Below the pieces are notes generated by a model. That model was not told the origin of the DNA, did not search any database, and saw only the letters and a list, made by a program, of their open reading frames with translations. A stretch of 64,000 nt of DNA from contig JBCNJP010000010.1 of the NCBI GenBank assembly GCA_039602395.1, positions 36,730,590 through 36,794,589 of the forward strand, read 5' to 3'. Position 1 is the stretch's first letter. Each line of letters starts with the position of its first letter. The position numbers and the translations under genes were made by a program. Below, one piece after another: positions 10,506 through 21,339 of the stretch. The DNA is from Deinandra increscens subsp. villosa (taxonomy: Eukaryota > Streptophyta > Magnoliopsida > Asterales > Asteraceae).

Positions 10506-13500
10506 TTAGCTTTCAGATGACCCGAAGCGCACAGCTTCTGGTCGACCAGTGTCTTCCTCAAAAGCATTTGCAGCCTCGGTAACCAACTTAGGTCGCCACT
10601 GCATTTTTGCGGGTGCAGTTTTTACGGAAACATCATCTTGCGATGAATCACCAACACTAGAATCACTTTTGAAAACATGTTTACTGTTTGATTGAAAATG
10701 TGAAGTTGGTGTGTCAGTAAAAATTCTGCCCGATTCATCAATTATCGTGGCAGTTTTTCCAGAAAAAAGTGCTTTTGACAGTTACAGGAGAATCCTGTGC
10801 CATATGCCCCTTTCGACGACATTGATAGCACAAACGATATGATCGTTTAGATTGTGACTTGTCCTGAACTGGATAAAATTTATCAGTGAGTGCAGAATCA
10901 TCAGAAATATCATCAAAAACTTGAAATCGGTTAGAGTGTACCCATTTCGATGTAGGACTTTGAGGTGTAGCATTAGAACCAGATGAAGAAGATTTGTTCG
11001 GAGAACTTTCAGTTGAACCTTTCGTCGTTTGCTTTCCCCAAACCCTTTCTCCATTGTTGAAATGAATACTTGAGCCAGATGATATATTTGATCCAAGTTT
11101 GTATCTTTCTTTTCCTTCTTTGGCATGTTCTTTTTCTTTGTAACCTTCTTGCCAGCAGTCCCCAACCCAGATTGTTTATAACCAGGTAGCGTTGTCAGAT
11201 TAAGTTGAGATTGAAAAGAACCATCTTGAGCAGCTTGGTTGAATTTAGCTTTAATGCCCTTTAAGTTGTTAGCTTGTACCAAATCAGCTGCTAATTATTT
11301 ATCAGACCTCAGCTTCTCATCTTTTTCAATCAACTTATTATCAAAAATTTGTTGATCAGGGACACAAACACCACCAGAAACAAATTTAACAAATGTAGAT
11401 GCACCAGATGCTGAAGCTTCTTCTTTCTTGTTGACATGCTGTAACTTTTTTCTTCTCCGATTTTTCAGACACAAATGCAGAATAAGCTTCCTTTGGAGTC
11501 GGAATGCTCAAATCAACAACAGCCTCTGTTTGAATCACCGGATGTGGAATCTGACCGCCTCCAAACACCTTCTTAAAGTTATCGTCTTGACATAAATAAC
11601 TTGCAAATGAATGAGAATTCTTCAAGTTATGCAATTGATGATTTAGATCCAAGATTTCAACATTCAAATCGGCTATGGTCTTTTGAATTTCAGCAACAAC
11701 CTTTTCTGATTGAATCAATTTCTCAGATGTGCTGTTAACTAACGATTTTTCTCTTCTCATACCATCATGAGCTGTATGCACTTCTTTTGTAATTTTATCC
11801 ACTCTTTCCTTATAGATCTCAACATTTCTGGTTAACAAGCTTTTGTCATTCTTCAAAATAATGATTGTGTCTTTCAATTCAGACTAAACAATTTGATATT
11901 GAGTTCTGTCAGTAGTAACTTCATCCAATGCTTTTTGAAGTTCATCATTAGATTCTTTAAGTGCCTCCACCCTTGCTGTGGATTTTTGAAACAGATTCTC
12001 AAAATCTTCACTCACATCTTTAGCTTTAAACTTATATTCCTCAACTTCCTTTACCAACTTTTCATTGGCAGCACTTAACTTGACAATTTTTGTCATGAAC
12101 TCATCATTTTCATGCTGAAGTTGTGACTTTTGTTGATCATTTTGAATACTCCCTTTGGACAACTGTTTTCGAAGGTTTTCTAACACTTCGAATAAGACAC
12201 TCTTCTCTTTGAGTAACGTCTCATTTATCCTGAAAATGTTATCAGAAACTTCACACTTCTGTTTGTAAGTTTCTATCGTTTCTTTATTCTTTTTCTTTTC
12301 CTCAAACAACCCTTCTTTTTCTTGAACCAACTCTTGAATCTTTCTATCTTTCTGAGTACAAAATTCACAAGTTGACTCATAACCATTTATTTAAGAATCA
12401 CTTGTTTCAGATTTACTAGTTTCAGATGCATATCCACTCAATTCAACTTCAATATTTTCCATTAATGCATAACTTTCTGCAGGATGGACTACAAATGTTG
12501 ATTCATCCGGAAAATCTGCAACCCAATCATAACCTCCCTCAGTCACTAGAGCCTTTGCCTCTTTATTGTGATCATGATTATCAGAATTACTTGGTTTAGA
12601 AGCAGATTGCTTGCATTCTCGAGCAAAATGTCCTAATTTAGAACATTTGTAACATTTCAGTTTGGACTTATCTAAACCCAGTATTTCTCCTCCCATAACA
12701 GAATTCTTGCCATGCTTGCCCATAAACCGTCTTCCTTTTTCAACAGTCATAGCCAACTGCCAATCCAAATCCAATTTATTTAGTTGATCCTCATCCAGCT
12801 GTTTTAGATCCTCCGGAACCAAACCAGAATTACTAATTTGACTAAAGATGGATCAAGAAGAAGAAGATATGAAAGCAGACAGCAAAGCAACTAGATCTTC
12901 AGTAGCTTGATTAGAAGTTGACTTGCCTGATGATCTATCAGGAATAGTAAAACTGCAACCTGAAGAATAACCAGTACTCTCAGACTTCCCAGCAAGAAAA
13001 GCTGTTATCGGGGGATTCACGCTTGAATTAGAATGTGATTTAGCTTTAGCATGGATGGTAGCAGAATTCTCTCCAAAATAGACTGCAGGATTCTGAACCG
13101 ATGGAGTTGCTGACTTCTTCACAAGTAATTCCATTTCTCGAGCTTGTAATTTGCTTAACAATTGATTGAATGTCCAACTTGAGTAATTTGGATCATTAGA
13201 AAGCATCATAACAAAATTCTCCCACGTTTCGGGTGGAGCTTCCAGAAATTTTTCCTTCAAGTCATCTTTTTCCTTCTGCACTCCTACAACATCAAGTTCA
13301 TTAATCAGATGTGAAAACCTAGAAATCAAGTCTGCAATACTCTCTTTTTCACAGTGCTGAAAGTTGTCAAACTTTTTTAACAAAACTTTCTTTCGACTCT
13401 TCTTATATTGCTCGTTTCCTGCACACCTATCTTTTAATGCATTCCACAAAGTTTTTGATGTTGTGCAATTTTTGAATTGATGCAAGAGTTCTGATGCAAG

Positions 13501-13818
13501 AGTTCTCTTGGTAATGCCATTGTGATATTTGCATAAGTTTTCTTTTCTCTAGCATAATCTTTCCTTTGATCTTCATCAAGATCACTTCGTGGGACCGGTT
13601 CTCCATTTTTCTTAGGATATGTATAGTCTTGCTCAATAGATATCCACATATCAATGTCAAGAGCATTAATGAATGATTCAAACCGTTGCTTCCAATTTTC
13701 ATAATCCTCCAACCTAAGCAACTTAGGAACTTTCTGAGTTGTTCCTATCTCGTTATCATATTTCAACATGGCTTGCATTGAAGATTGAACAGCTGAAAAT
13801 GCTTTGAAAATCGCTCAT
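10506..13818 (-). pseudogene. gag: Copia-B gag (UBN2, zinc knuckle, coiled coil), broken
   Basis: About 1100 codons from ATG at 13818 (MSDFQS) to TAA at 10506. Order of parts: UBN2 gag domain (about 13780-12850, with KVPKLLRLEDYENW and APPETWENFVMM); CCHC knuckle CYKCSKLGHFAREC (about 12645); two long coiled-coil segments (12330-11884 and 11877-11386); a basic linker (11282-10860); a second knuckle-like CYQCRRKGHMAQDS (near 10800); and the C-terminal signature WRPKLV...EDTGRPE. Breaks include a 14-bp tandem duplication near 13478-13508 that shifts frame, and further stops or shifts near 12830, 12360, 11880 and 11300. The C-terminal signature recurs in Copia-E and Copia-F. Confidence 0.85.
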
Positions 13819-14009
13819 CTTGAAATTCCAACACCGAACGCAAAAACTTCAAACTGAAAAATGGACGTCTTCCAAGCGGATTTTGGGGGTCAAACTGGAG
13901 GGTACTGGCCATTAGGCTAGTAGAAGTCTAGATCTCGTCGAGATGAACGTTTTGGCTGGTATTAGCTCCCGTAACTCTTAATGGTTCTCAAGTTACATCA
14001 GTTTTAGTA

Positions 14010-14300
14010 AACACATGTATTCTGCCAGCGTACCAAAAGTTTCTCAACGTACCAAATCCGGACCAATTTAACCAGCGGACCAAATGAACCTCCAACGTAC
14101 CAGTTTAACTCACGTACCAGCAGCGAACCAAAAATACTCCACGTACCAGAAACTGGTACGGCGAACAAATTGGTATGGAGTAACTGTCAACGAACCAGAA
14201 AATAACCGCCACGGACCAACTTGAAGATTGCCTTGCGTACCAGAAATGGACAAGCGGCGTACCAGATTGTTCTTCGAGCGTACCAGAAACATACCAAATA
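14010..14300 (-). repeat. Copia-B leader: CGTACCA word array
   Basis: CGTACCA occurs eight times in about 260 bases, interspersed with variants CGGACCA and CGAACCA and the reverse word GGTACG. It lies between gag and the primer-binding site, as in Copia-A, but with a different word. The same word is in this element's LTRs. Confidence 0.75.
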
Positions 14301-14506
14301 GTAATCAACGAATTTTCGTGAATTTTGACAATTTGGACTGTAATTTGCTTCAGAAAGGTGCCAAAACTCACTAGGAACACTCATAAATCATTTTTCATCT
14401 TTGAAACACTCGGAATTGCGAAAATTTGATGAAAAACGAAGAAAACCTACACTTTCTCTCTCTAGAATCCGAAAAATTACCAAAATCACAGCAGTAGAGC
14501 AAGCAA

Positions 14507-14520
14507 ATGCTCTGATACCA
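14507..14520 (-). other. Copia-B primer-binding site (initiator Met tRNA)
   Basis: The minus strand reads TGGTATCAGAGCAT next to the 5' LTR edge, complementary to initiator tRNA-Met. Confidence 0.85.
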
Positions 14521-14522
14521 CT

Positions 14523-14899
14523 TGTAGAACCACTGTACGATCTTACTACTGCATGATTCGGTAATCGGAGAAACACAAACGAGTAAATAAAGCTTGGCTT
14601 TATTGATTCACTTAGAGAATACAAGCTAGAGAGAGAAACACACTCAATACACACATTTAAGAAGATGTAGAATGACAGACCTAACTAGACTCTCTCTAAC
14701 ATGAACTATTTATAGTCAATAACACACTAACCTGCATACCACCCACGTACCATTTGGTATGCACGTACCATCTGGTACGGTTGACCATCTGGTATGGTTG
14801 ACCATTTGGTACGGCCAATTCACTATCTTGACTCACACAGATTCTCTAGGTTAGATACAATACACGAGACACACGTTAGCATAGGAATATGCTCTAACA
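14523..14899 (-). repeat. Copia-B 5' LTR
   Basis: 377 bp, TGTAGAACC to GCTCTAACA on the plus strand, homologous to 9904-10262. TATA box at 14706-14715. The word cluster at 14731-14816 carries an extra GACCATCTGGTATGGTT unit that accounts for its greater length. Followed by the TSD CCTCA at 14900-14904. Confidence 0.9.
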
Positions 14900-14904
14900 C
14901 CTCA

Positions 14905-14914
14905 GCACTCACCA
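14905..14914 (+). repeat. Athila-type 3' LTR, terminal piece
   Basis: GCACTCACCA continues the LTR interrupted at 9903 and matches the end of the 5' LTR (GCACACACCA, 5158-5167). The Athila-type element ends here. Confidence 0.75.
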
Positions 14915-15955
14915 ATGTGAAAATGACCCATTTGGGTAAGATGACCCCTTTGGGTAAGATGTGAAAATGACCCGTTTTGGGTAAGATGGTAGTCTGAGAC
15001 CAAGTAAGTGTGAACCTTCGGATAAGATGGAGTTTTATTTGGATATGATTCCAAGTATGAATCTTTGGTGAAAAGAATGTTTACATGATCAATTGCGTGT
15101 CAAACGCACGTTAAGTAATACATGGACTTATTCTATAAAGTGTGGTTGGGTTGTTGGTTCTTCATTTAGTACCTTCGATATGTCAAAAATGGATAATTTG
15201 TATGTTATAGTTTAAAAGAAGAAAAGGGGGAAAGGGTGATCAAAGTTAAAATAGGTTTTCCTTAATTAAAAGATGAAACGGGTCAACTGGTTGGGTATTT
15301 ATGATACTAAAATTCCTAACGATTGAACCGTACAAAAATGATGGAAATGAATGTTTTGATGTTTGTTATTTTCATAGCTTAAGTATGGGTGAATGTATGG
15401 TAAAAAGAGGTATTTTTGTAGTTTGGGGCTAAAAAACATTCAAAATCTTACTAAGTACAGAAACTGGCAAATTATTGGCTAATCCTTGGAAATTTGATTC
15501 CAAGCGTATCGCTTGGAACCGACATTATAGCATCAAGTGTATCGCCTAGAACAAAAATGATTCCAAGCGATACGCCTAAAGTGTGAATTTCGAAAGTTAG
15601 ATGTGTTTGCTTAATTTAAGCTTTAATGTGGGATATATTTACTAATAGGCCATTGTTGACTAATACATTACTAGTGAATGATGGCAGGTGACAAGTAAGA
15701 CATGGAATGGGTCGGGATTGAGCTTGGAAGCGAAGAACCGAACGTCACTTCTAGTTTTGGATGGCATAAGTAGATTATTTATGTCTAGTATGATTATAAA
15801 TACCGTGTACTCTGATTTTGCAAGTGGATGTTATCAAACTTGAATGTTTTGGGTGTTAAGTGATTCCTTCTTTTGCAAATCGTTTGTTTATTTAAGAAAA
15901 TTTTCTGGAACGTCTTTTATTCATTAAAATAAGTACTATAAGTGGGGGTGTTACA
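14915..15955 (+). repeat. Remnant gypsy LTR with inverted-repeat word
   Basis: The right end is well defined: GGGGGTGTTACA at 15955 is followed two bases later by a mutated initiator-Met primer-binding site (TTGATATCAGAGCC, 15958-15971). A TATA box (TTATAAATACC) lies near 15793. About 200-300 bases upstream is a perfect palindrome with arms TTCCAAGCG and CGCTTGGAA (15498-15518) and two related words by 15585. Near the left side (14916-14988) GGGTAAGATG with GAAAATGACCC repeats about three times in tandem. The left edge is unknown. Confidence 0.6.
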
Positions 15956-16354
15956 AGTTGATATCAGAGCCAAGGTTTGAGAGATTCAAGTGTTGTGGGA
16001 ACACTTGAACTTAAACGAAGTGCTCGTGGGATGGAAAAGATGTTAGGTTCAAGCTTAATCGTATGACCCGGTAAGTATGTAAATTGTTTAAATTATGACT
16101 AACCTAAGCAATGTATGAAGCAAGCATGGACTTGAATTTGCACATTGTGTGCAATTCATGTAAGAATATGAAAGAGGGTAGGAAGTCAAGCACAAGGGTT
16201 GATGTTAAAACACCATACCCACGTGCGTAGACTAAGGAAGAGGACCAATATAGCCTAAGGGGTGAAAACCGGATAATAAGAATGTTGAAATTCCTATGTT
16301 TAGGAAAAGTATGATAGATAAGTTGGAAATTGTATGCCACGGAGCGATGGATCA
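15956..16354. other. Gypsy leader remnant, no gene seen
   Basis: This follows the mutated primer-binding site and presumably was the leader of the gypsy element whose LTR ends at 15955. I see no coding sequence, gag motif or second LTR. It is cut by the Copia-E LTR, whose left edge is not sharp. Confidence 0.45.
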
Positions 16355-16675
16355 TTTACTGATTAAGTGAATACGAAATAAAGTGGATGAAGAAAGAAGT
16401 AAATAAGCTTGATGTTTTAATCGGAAGCTTTGGTTCATACACACACAGAAAGCACACAGTTAACAGAGAGATATGTCAAGAGTTCTAAGTATGTTTCTAA
16501 CTAATGAACAAGTCAACCTATTTATAGGTATGACTGGTCAGCGAACCAAGTTGCCAAAGAAACATTGGTTCATGGCTCACGAACCATTGGTTCGTTCATT
16601 GGTTCGTTAGCTTCCTAACTCACATCTAGCCGTATTCTAGATAAAACACACGAGACACAGATTTATGTTCTAACA
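16355..16675 (-). repeat. Copia-E 3' LTR
   Basis: The right edge ATGTTCTAACA at 16675 adjoins a polypurine tract. TATA box at 16519-16528. Directly upstream (16541-16612) are repeated CGAACC/GGTTCG words, including the 15-base palindrome CGAACCATTGGTTCG (16580-16594). The left edge is approximate. Confidence 0.75.
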
Positions 16676-16690
16676 GACTCCCCCTTAACG
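16676..16690 (-). other. Copia-E polypurine tract
   Basis: The minus strand reads TTAAGGGGGAGTC against the LTR edge, nearly identical to the Copia-B tract. Confidence 0.8.
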
Positions 16691-18379
16691 TGTGATGTAT
16701 CTACAACTTCAACTTTAAATCTTCAAGCATCCGATCTTCAACATTGCAGAAATAGATCTTCAGCTTGTAATCTAATATTAGTTGTAGAGCGTGCATGGCT
16801 GGAACAGGACTTCGTAAACTGAACCACTTGATAAAGATTCTTCAATACTCCCCCTTTCTCCATGCTTGTGAGTAAACACAATAACCTGCGATTTCAGAAG
16901 ACAGAAAATGCGGTTTTCTATTTTTCATGCCAACATAAGTTAATCTTGGCGCAAAACTTATCTTTGAGAATCCAAGATGATTTAAAAATCAGTTTTAAAA
17001 TTGTTATATCATATTCGATCGAAAACAAATAAGAAATAAAATCTTTTTGGCTTTTAGAAACTTTAAATCAAAACACACCTATTATCTTTTTGATTTTTCA
17101 AACTTATGCTAAAACACACTGAAAATCATTTTGAGTTTTTTTTAAATATAATATAAATGAATACAAAATTGTACTCTATTTTTTATTTGTGATAGATCAC
17201 TTTTCTGGGATCATATTGGTCACAATGCACTAAACTACACTTCAATTTCAATTATTGCGGCACATAAGTCATGTCGATTACTGGTATAGTTTGTCCATCT
17301 TAAACTCAGGCTAAATCATACTCATAACATCTGGATATGTACCCCACACTATAAGACATACTTAGATATGCTTCACATATTTTTCATGTGATTTATACTT
17401 GTGTATTTCACAAAGTATTTTATATTCATGATATAGTCAACTGTGTTACATGCAAAAAAAATAAGAACGTTATATTGTCTACCTTAAGGTCGACCTTTCG
17501 ATACGCAAATAAGGCTTCAGATTTAAGAAAATAAAAAAATAAAAGAAGTTGAGATTGTATAACTAAACAACGATCAGGTCGGTCTTATGGACACACAAAG
17601 AAAGTCCGGTGAATTATACGGAACACCAAAGAAAATAAAGCAGAACCTCAAATGCACAACTATCAGGTCGATACTAACATATAAGCAGAGATAGTCCGAC
17701 CATTTAAAAAATAAAGAAGATCAAACTAGTTTAAATTTTTGCAAAATGAACACATGTATGCACACTTCTCATTTTTCTTTTCCACATATCTTTTTGAATA
17801 TCTTGAAATATGCTTCAAGATGTTGTCCACTTGGTCAAGCATAGTATATAATGTATATCATATTTGAATACATTCTGATTTGCTAAGCCTACCAAGCACA
17901 TCGAACAATGGTCTTATGGCTTTTTCACTTACTCTATCCATGAGCCAGACACGTAATCCAATGCACAATCATTTCCCATGATCAATTTTTCAATATTCAT
18001 TTTGATCTTTTTCCTGTTTTTGTATTTTCCATTACTTTTTCTCCCCCTAAAATGAAAAACTCTATTTTGGATTTTTCATTTTATAAAATGCAAGACACTA
18101 TTTTTGACTTTTCCAATTTTTCCTCCTAAACATTTATACAATTACCACTTGTAAAAGTACGTGAAAGAAAGAAATTTATCGACCAACACTGACACTTTTC
18201 AATTTTAGATGTTTTCATCGAAAATAGGTTTGAAAAACTTTTTTTTAAGAATGATAAAGCATTGAAACGCTAAATTATGCAAGTTATTCACTATCAGCAA
18301 CACAAACTTGATGTGTCTTCTTAAAGAAACCTACAGACACTAGATAAACATTAGTTGTTTTGGGATCGACCAGAGTCAA
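16691..18379 (-). other. Copia-E noncoding 3' block
   Basis: No ORF of note. Short blocks match the noncoding 3' regions of Copia-C and Copia-J: GGTATAGTTTGTCC with TTAAACTCA (about 17282-17310), ATCAGGTCGGTC with GGACACACAAAGAA (17571-17604), and GCCTACCAAGCACATCGA (about 17886-17903). The part from about 18050 to 18379 is repeated at 38290-38600. The last 30 bases or so encode the end of gag. Confidence 0.6.
18375..18379. repeat. Target-site duplication of the solo LTR
   Basis: GTCAA here is repeated at 20450-20454. The uninterrupted relative (Copia-F) has a single GTCAA near 38587, which proves the insertion. Confidence 0.88.
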
Positions 18380-20449
18380 TGCCACACACTAACCAACGGC
18401 GGAAACGTCGGGGCATGATTAGATTGCCCACAAGCTCATGACAACTAATTTAGTGACAATAGTTAAATAATGAATTTCATTGATAACATTAAAAAAATAC
18501 AACGATGCACCACATATTGATAACAAATACAATATATTTATTAAACTAGGTCCAAAAGCCCTATGTGATAGTATCTTGAAACATCGACACCTTAGCCTGC
18601 AACATGTATAAAATAAAGGGGGGTCAACTATAAATAGTTGGTGAGTAACCACAAGTTTGATACATAACATATATTTAAAAACATGCGTTACGTGCCATAT
18701 GATAGAATAAGTGAAATATAACATGCTAGAAGATATTAACAACATGAAAGACTAGGTATAACCAAATTGATGGTATAAAATGACAACATGAAAGACTAGA
18801 CATAAACAAAACTCAATGACATATGATAGATTCCCTAACCCGCAGGTTAGACTATATGAAATAATGAAATAGGCTCCAAACACCCAACGCCGAACCGGTC
18901 AAGTTGAGTGGGTTATCAACCGATAGATCTACCTTTGTTACCCCAGGCCTTACGTTAATGTTTATGCCAAATGAAAGACATGACAGACATGACAACCATG
19001 ACATACTTGACATTCAATGATAAACATGAAAACCTTTGATAAACATGAAAGCCTTTGAAAATCACATATTGACAAATCATGCTAGAAGTCACATAACACA
19101 TAATTCACACATAGATCACATACGCATAGTAATTGATAAACATCGAAGATAACACTTTGAAATAGGATACATGTTGCAACCCCAAAATGAGAAAATGAGA
19201 AAAGGGGCAACGATAACTCACTTGGATTAGAAGTTAAGTCCACGAAGCGAAAAGTGAAAGTGAAAGGATTAGTCCTGAAGATTTATCCTAAAATAATAGA
19301 AGGGGCAACATGAATATTGGAATATGGATTCTAAGCTCTTAATTATGCATTTGGGGAATCAGTTTTAATGTTATTTATTGAAGTTTAAAAAATTTAACTT
19401 TTAAGAGTAACAATACCTTAAACGTTACTAAACATGTTTTGGCCTAATAGGTTATGACACCCTTCCAGTTACTACATGTCATTCACGTCTCGAGTACTAT
19501 CACTAATTATGTTTTATAAAAGAATAGGTTTGGTTCTAAGGCTTTTGAAATCCTAAAATGGTATTTATGTTCAAAAACTGAATTAAGAATTGGTCTGATT
19601 GATGATTTGTGAAAAAAAAAACCTAAATCCCCAATTGTTCATGCATAAAAACTTTAACTTTTGGATTAGAAGAATATAGATGAAATTGGACATGATAGTT
19701 TAGACTCGTTGGGCCTAACGAGCCTCTACAAGGGCTACAGTAAGCCTAAATCGGCCTAAGCAAGGCAACACGTCCTAATGACGTGCCTTTGCAAAGGTAG
19801 GCCGTCCAAAGGACAAGCCTTAACAATGCTAGGTGTTCTAAGAACGAGCCTTAGCAAGGCTACCTAAACGAGCCTAAAGCACCTAACTAAGAACCTAAAC
19901 TAAACTAATCAAACTAATAAAGTGATAAATAAACGAATAACGAAAGGAAGAAAGAAAGGAAACAAAGAAAGAAAAAGAAGAAGAATTACCTCAAAGAAGC
20001 TTTTCAAACAAGACGAGCTTGAAGGGAAGCACCTCCTCGCCGAGAGCATAAAAACTACTAAGCACGACACCCGAAGGGGTATTGTACTTGTGGAACCACC
20101 AAAATTTGGTTATTCCACTTGTTTATACTCAAACTAGGAGTTGGAAACTATAAGGGACCTAAAAGAGGTATTTATAGGTGTATAAGAAATGCAAATTTCG
20201 CTAGTTGGGCAATGTGGGACGAAATTCGCGACTAACAACTCACCAAGAAATATCAAACTTGTTTTCGCGATTCCCGCTTCGTTATAACTCGGTTTCGCAT
20301 GCGGTTTTCTCCCACGTTCATCATTTTCAGTGTATTATCATATGGAATAGAGTAATCCAACATTCATGCTGTTGAGAATTGGGCTTAAACCTTGGATCTT
20401 GATGTTGGTCGAATTTCTGAGTTTTTGAAACATATGTATGTATGTTACA
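18380..20449 (-). mobile_element. Solo LTR, 2.07 kb
   Basis: Flanked by GTCAA duplications, it begins TGCCACACAC and ends TATGTTACA, the TG...CA ends of an LTR. No primer-binding site, polypurine tract or internal domain is present, so it is a solo LTR left by LTR-LTR recombination, probably of a gypsy element given its length. A TATA box on the minus strand (20168-20178) suggests minus orientation. Upstream of it in that orientation (about 20195-20310) TTCGC/GCGAA words cluster. A second cluster of GCCT/AAGGC inverted words lies at 19710-19880. ORFs inside are not recognisable. Confidence 0.82.
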
Positions 20450-20454
20450 GTCAA

Positions 20455-21290
20455 CAGTCTCCGGTCGCCCGGTGTCTTCAACAAAATCTTTGTTGGCCAT
20501 GGAAACAACTCGTGGTTTCCAAATCATGGATGACTGAAAGATTTTAAATGAAGCCAAAAATTTATTAACAGTTGTCTTTGTAAAGACGACTTACTCGTTG
20601 ATTTAAACTGTGTCAATTGGGGTTCATTAAATTTGACAATTTATATCCACATATTTAGCAGTTTTGTTCACATATGAATGACTGCTCGCATTACTAGGAC
20701 ACTGAGCAGCAAGATATCATGGTTTACGACATGTGTAATGCTTTAGGTGAAAAACATAGTGAACTGCTATCAAGATTAAGATGTTTTTCATTTGAATTCT
20801 TTTTGGTTTATTACTACGATTCTCAGCTAATGAATCATAGTAACCATAAGAATTATCATAAGCGAATGAATCAAAGAAATCATCGTAGAAATTATACCTA
20901 GGAGATGAACTTTGTAGTGAATAGTTCGAACCACAAGAAGAACCTCCAAAATAATAATGACCATTCTTTGATATAAACACATTCTGCTTCTTCTGTTGTG
21001 CTTGAGACTTCTAATTTTGAACAGCTTTAACCTTTGAAACAACTTTCTTTTGTTGTTTTTGATGTTGAACTGGCACCTCCTAGATTTCATAACCCAAACT
21101 TTTATGTTTTAGCCCATAAACTTTGATAAATCAGCTTAAGAACTAGAAACGTATCTTCCTTTAGCTGCTCTAGTAAATTTGGCTTTGATTTCCTTCAGTT
21201 TCTTCTCATGAAGCAAAGATTTATCAATATCCACTTCAGACAAAGTACCAGCCACATTCTCTGCAACAATCTGTCAAAAATCTTCTCATC
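20455..21290 (-). pseudogene. gag: Copia-E gag C-terminal fragment
   Basis: It encodes the signature IWKPRVVSMANKDFVEDTG near 20470-20530, homologous to the end of Copia-B gag. Upstream (21090-20717) it encodes Ser/Tyr-rich linker pieces such as YYFGGSSCG. Several frame changes are present. The solo LTR splits the coding sequence about a dozen codons before its stop. No capsid domain remains. Confidence 0.65.
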
Positions 21291-21296
21291 TTCTAA

Positions 21297-21328
21297 AACC
21301 GATGAAAAACTCTATTATGGATTTTTCA
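21297..21328 (-). repeat. Copia-F fragment, left of Helitron
   Basis: ATGAAAAACTCTATTATGG and the following TTTTTCA match 18051-18078 of Copia-E and continue at 38290. This is the left flank of the Helitron insertion in a second copy of the same copia family. Confidence 0.65.
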
Positions 21329-21339
21329 TCTATACTATT

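Larger units (their letters stand above)
9904..14899 (-). mobile_element. Copia-B: complete non-autonomous, gag-only copia element
   Basis: A full element of about 5.0 kb with LTRs at both ends, a 5-bp target duplication, a polypurine tract, an initiator-Met primer-binding site and a single broken gag gene. From the gag stop at 10506 to the polypurine tract only about 230 bases remain, and nothing resembling protease, integrase, RT or RNase H is present. This matches the structure known as TR-GAG: LTRs plus gag, dependent on enzymes from another element. The frame breaks show this copy no longer makes an intact gag. Confidence 0.88.
3772..14914 (+). mobile_element. Degraded Athila-type Ty3/gypsy element
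   Basis: A plus-strand gypsy element with two LTR copies (about 3772-5167, and about 8618-9903 plus 14905-14914), a tRNA-Asp primer-binding site and a pol sequence of the Athila group. Gag, RT, RNase H and the start of integrase are recognisable but riddled with stops and frameshifts. Most of integrase and the U3 part of the 3' LTR have been lost in one deletion. The 3' LTR was later split by Copia-B, so this is one of the older layers. Confidence 0.8.
16355..21300 (-). mobile_element. Copia-E: copia remnant (3' LTR, noncoding block, gag tail)
   Basis: A minus-strand copia piece: 3' LTR, polypurine tract, about 1.7 kb of noncoding DNA, then the C-terminal part of a gag of the Copia-B kind. 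As in Copia-B, gag is followed by noncoding DNA and the tract with no pol, so it was probably also gag-only. A 2.07-kb solo LTR sits in the gag tail. The 5' half of gag, the leader and the 5' LTR are missing. At about 21297 it joins a second copy of its own noncoding block (Copia-F). Confidence 0.7.
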
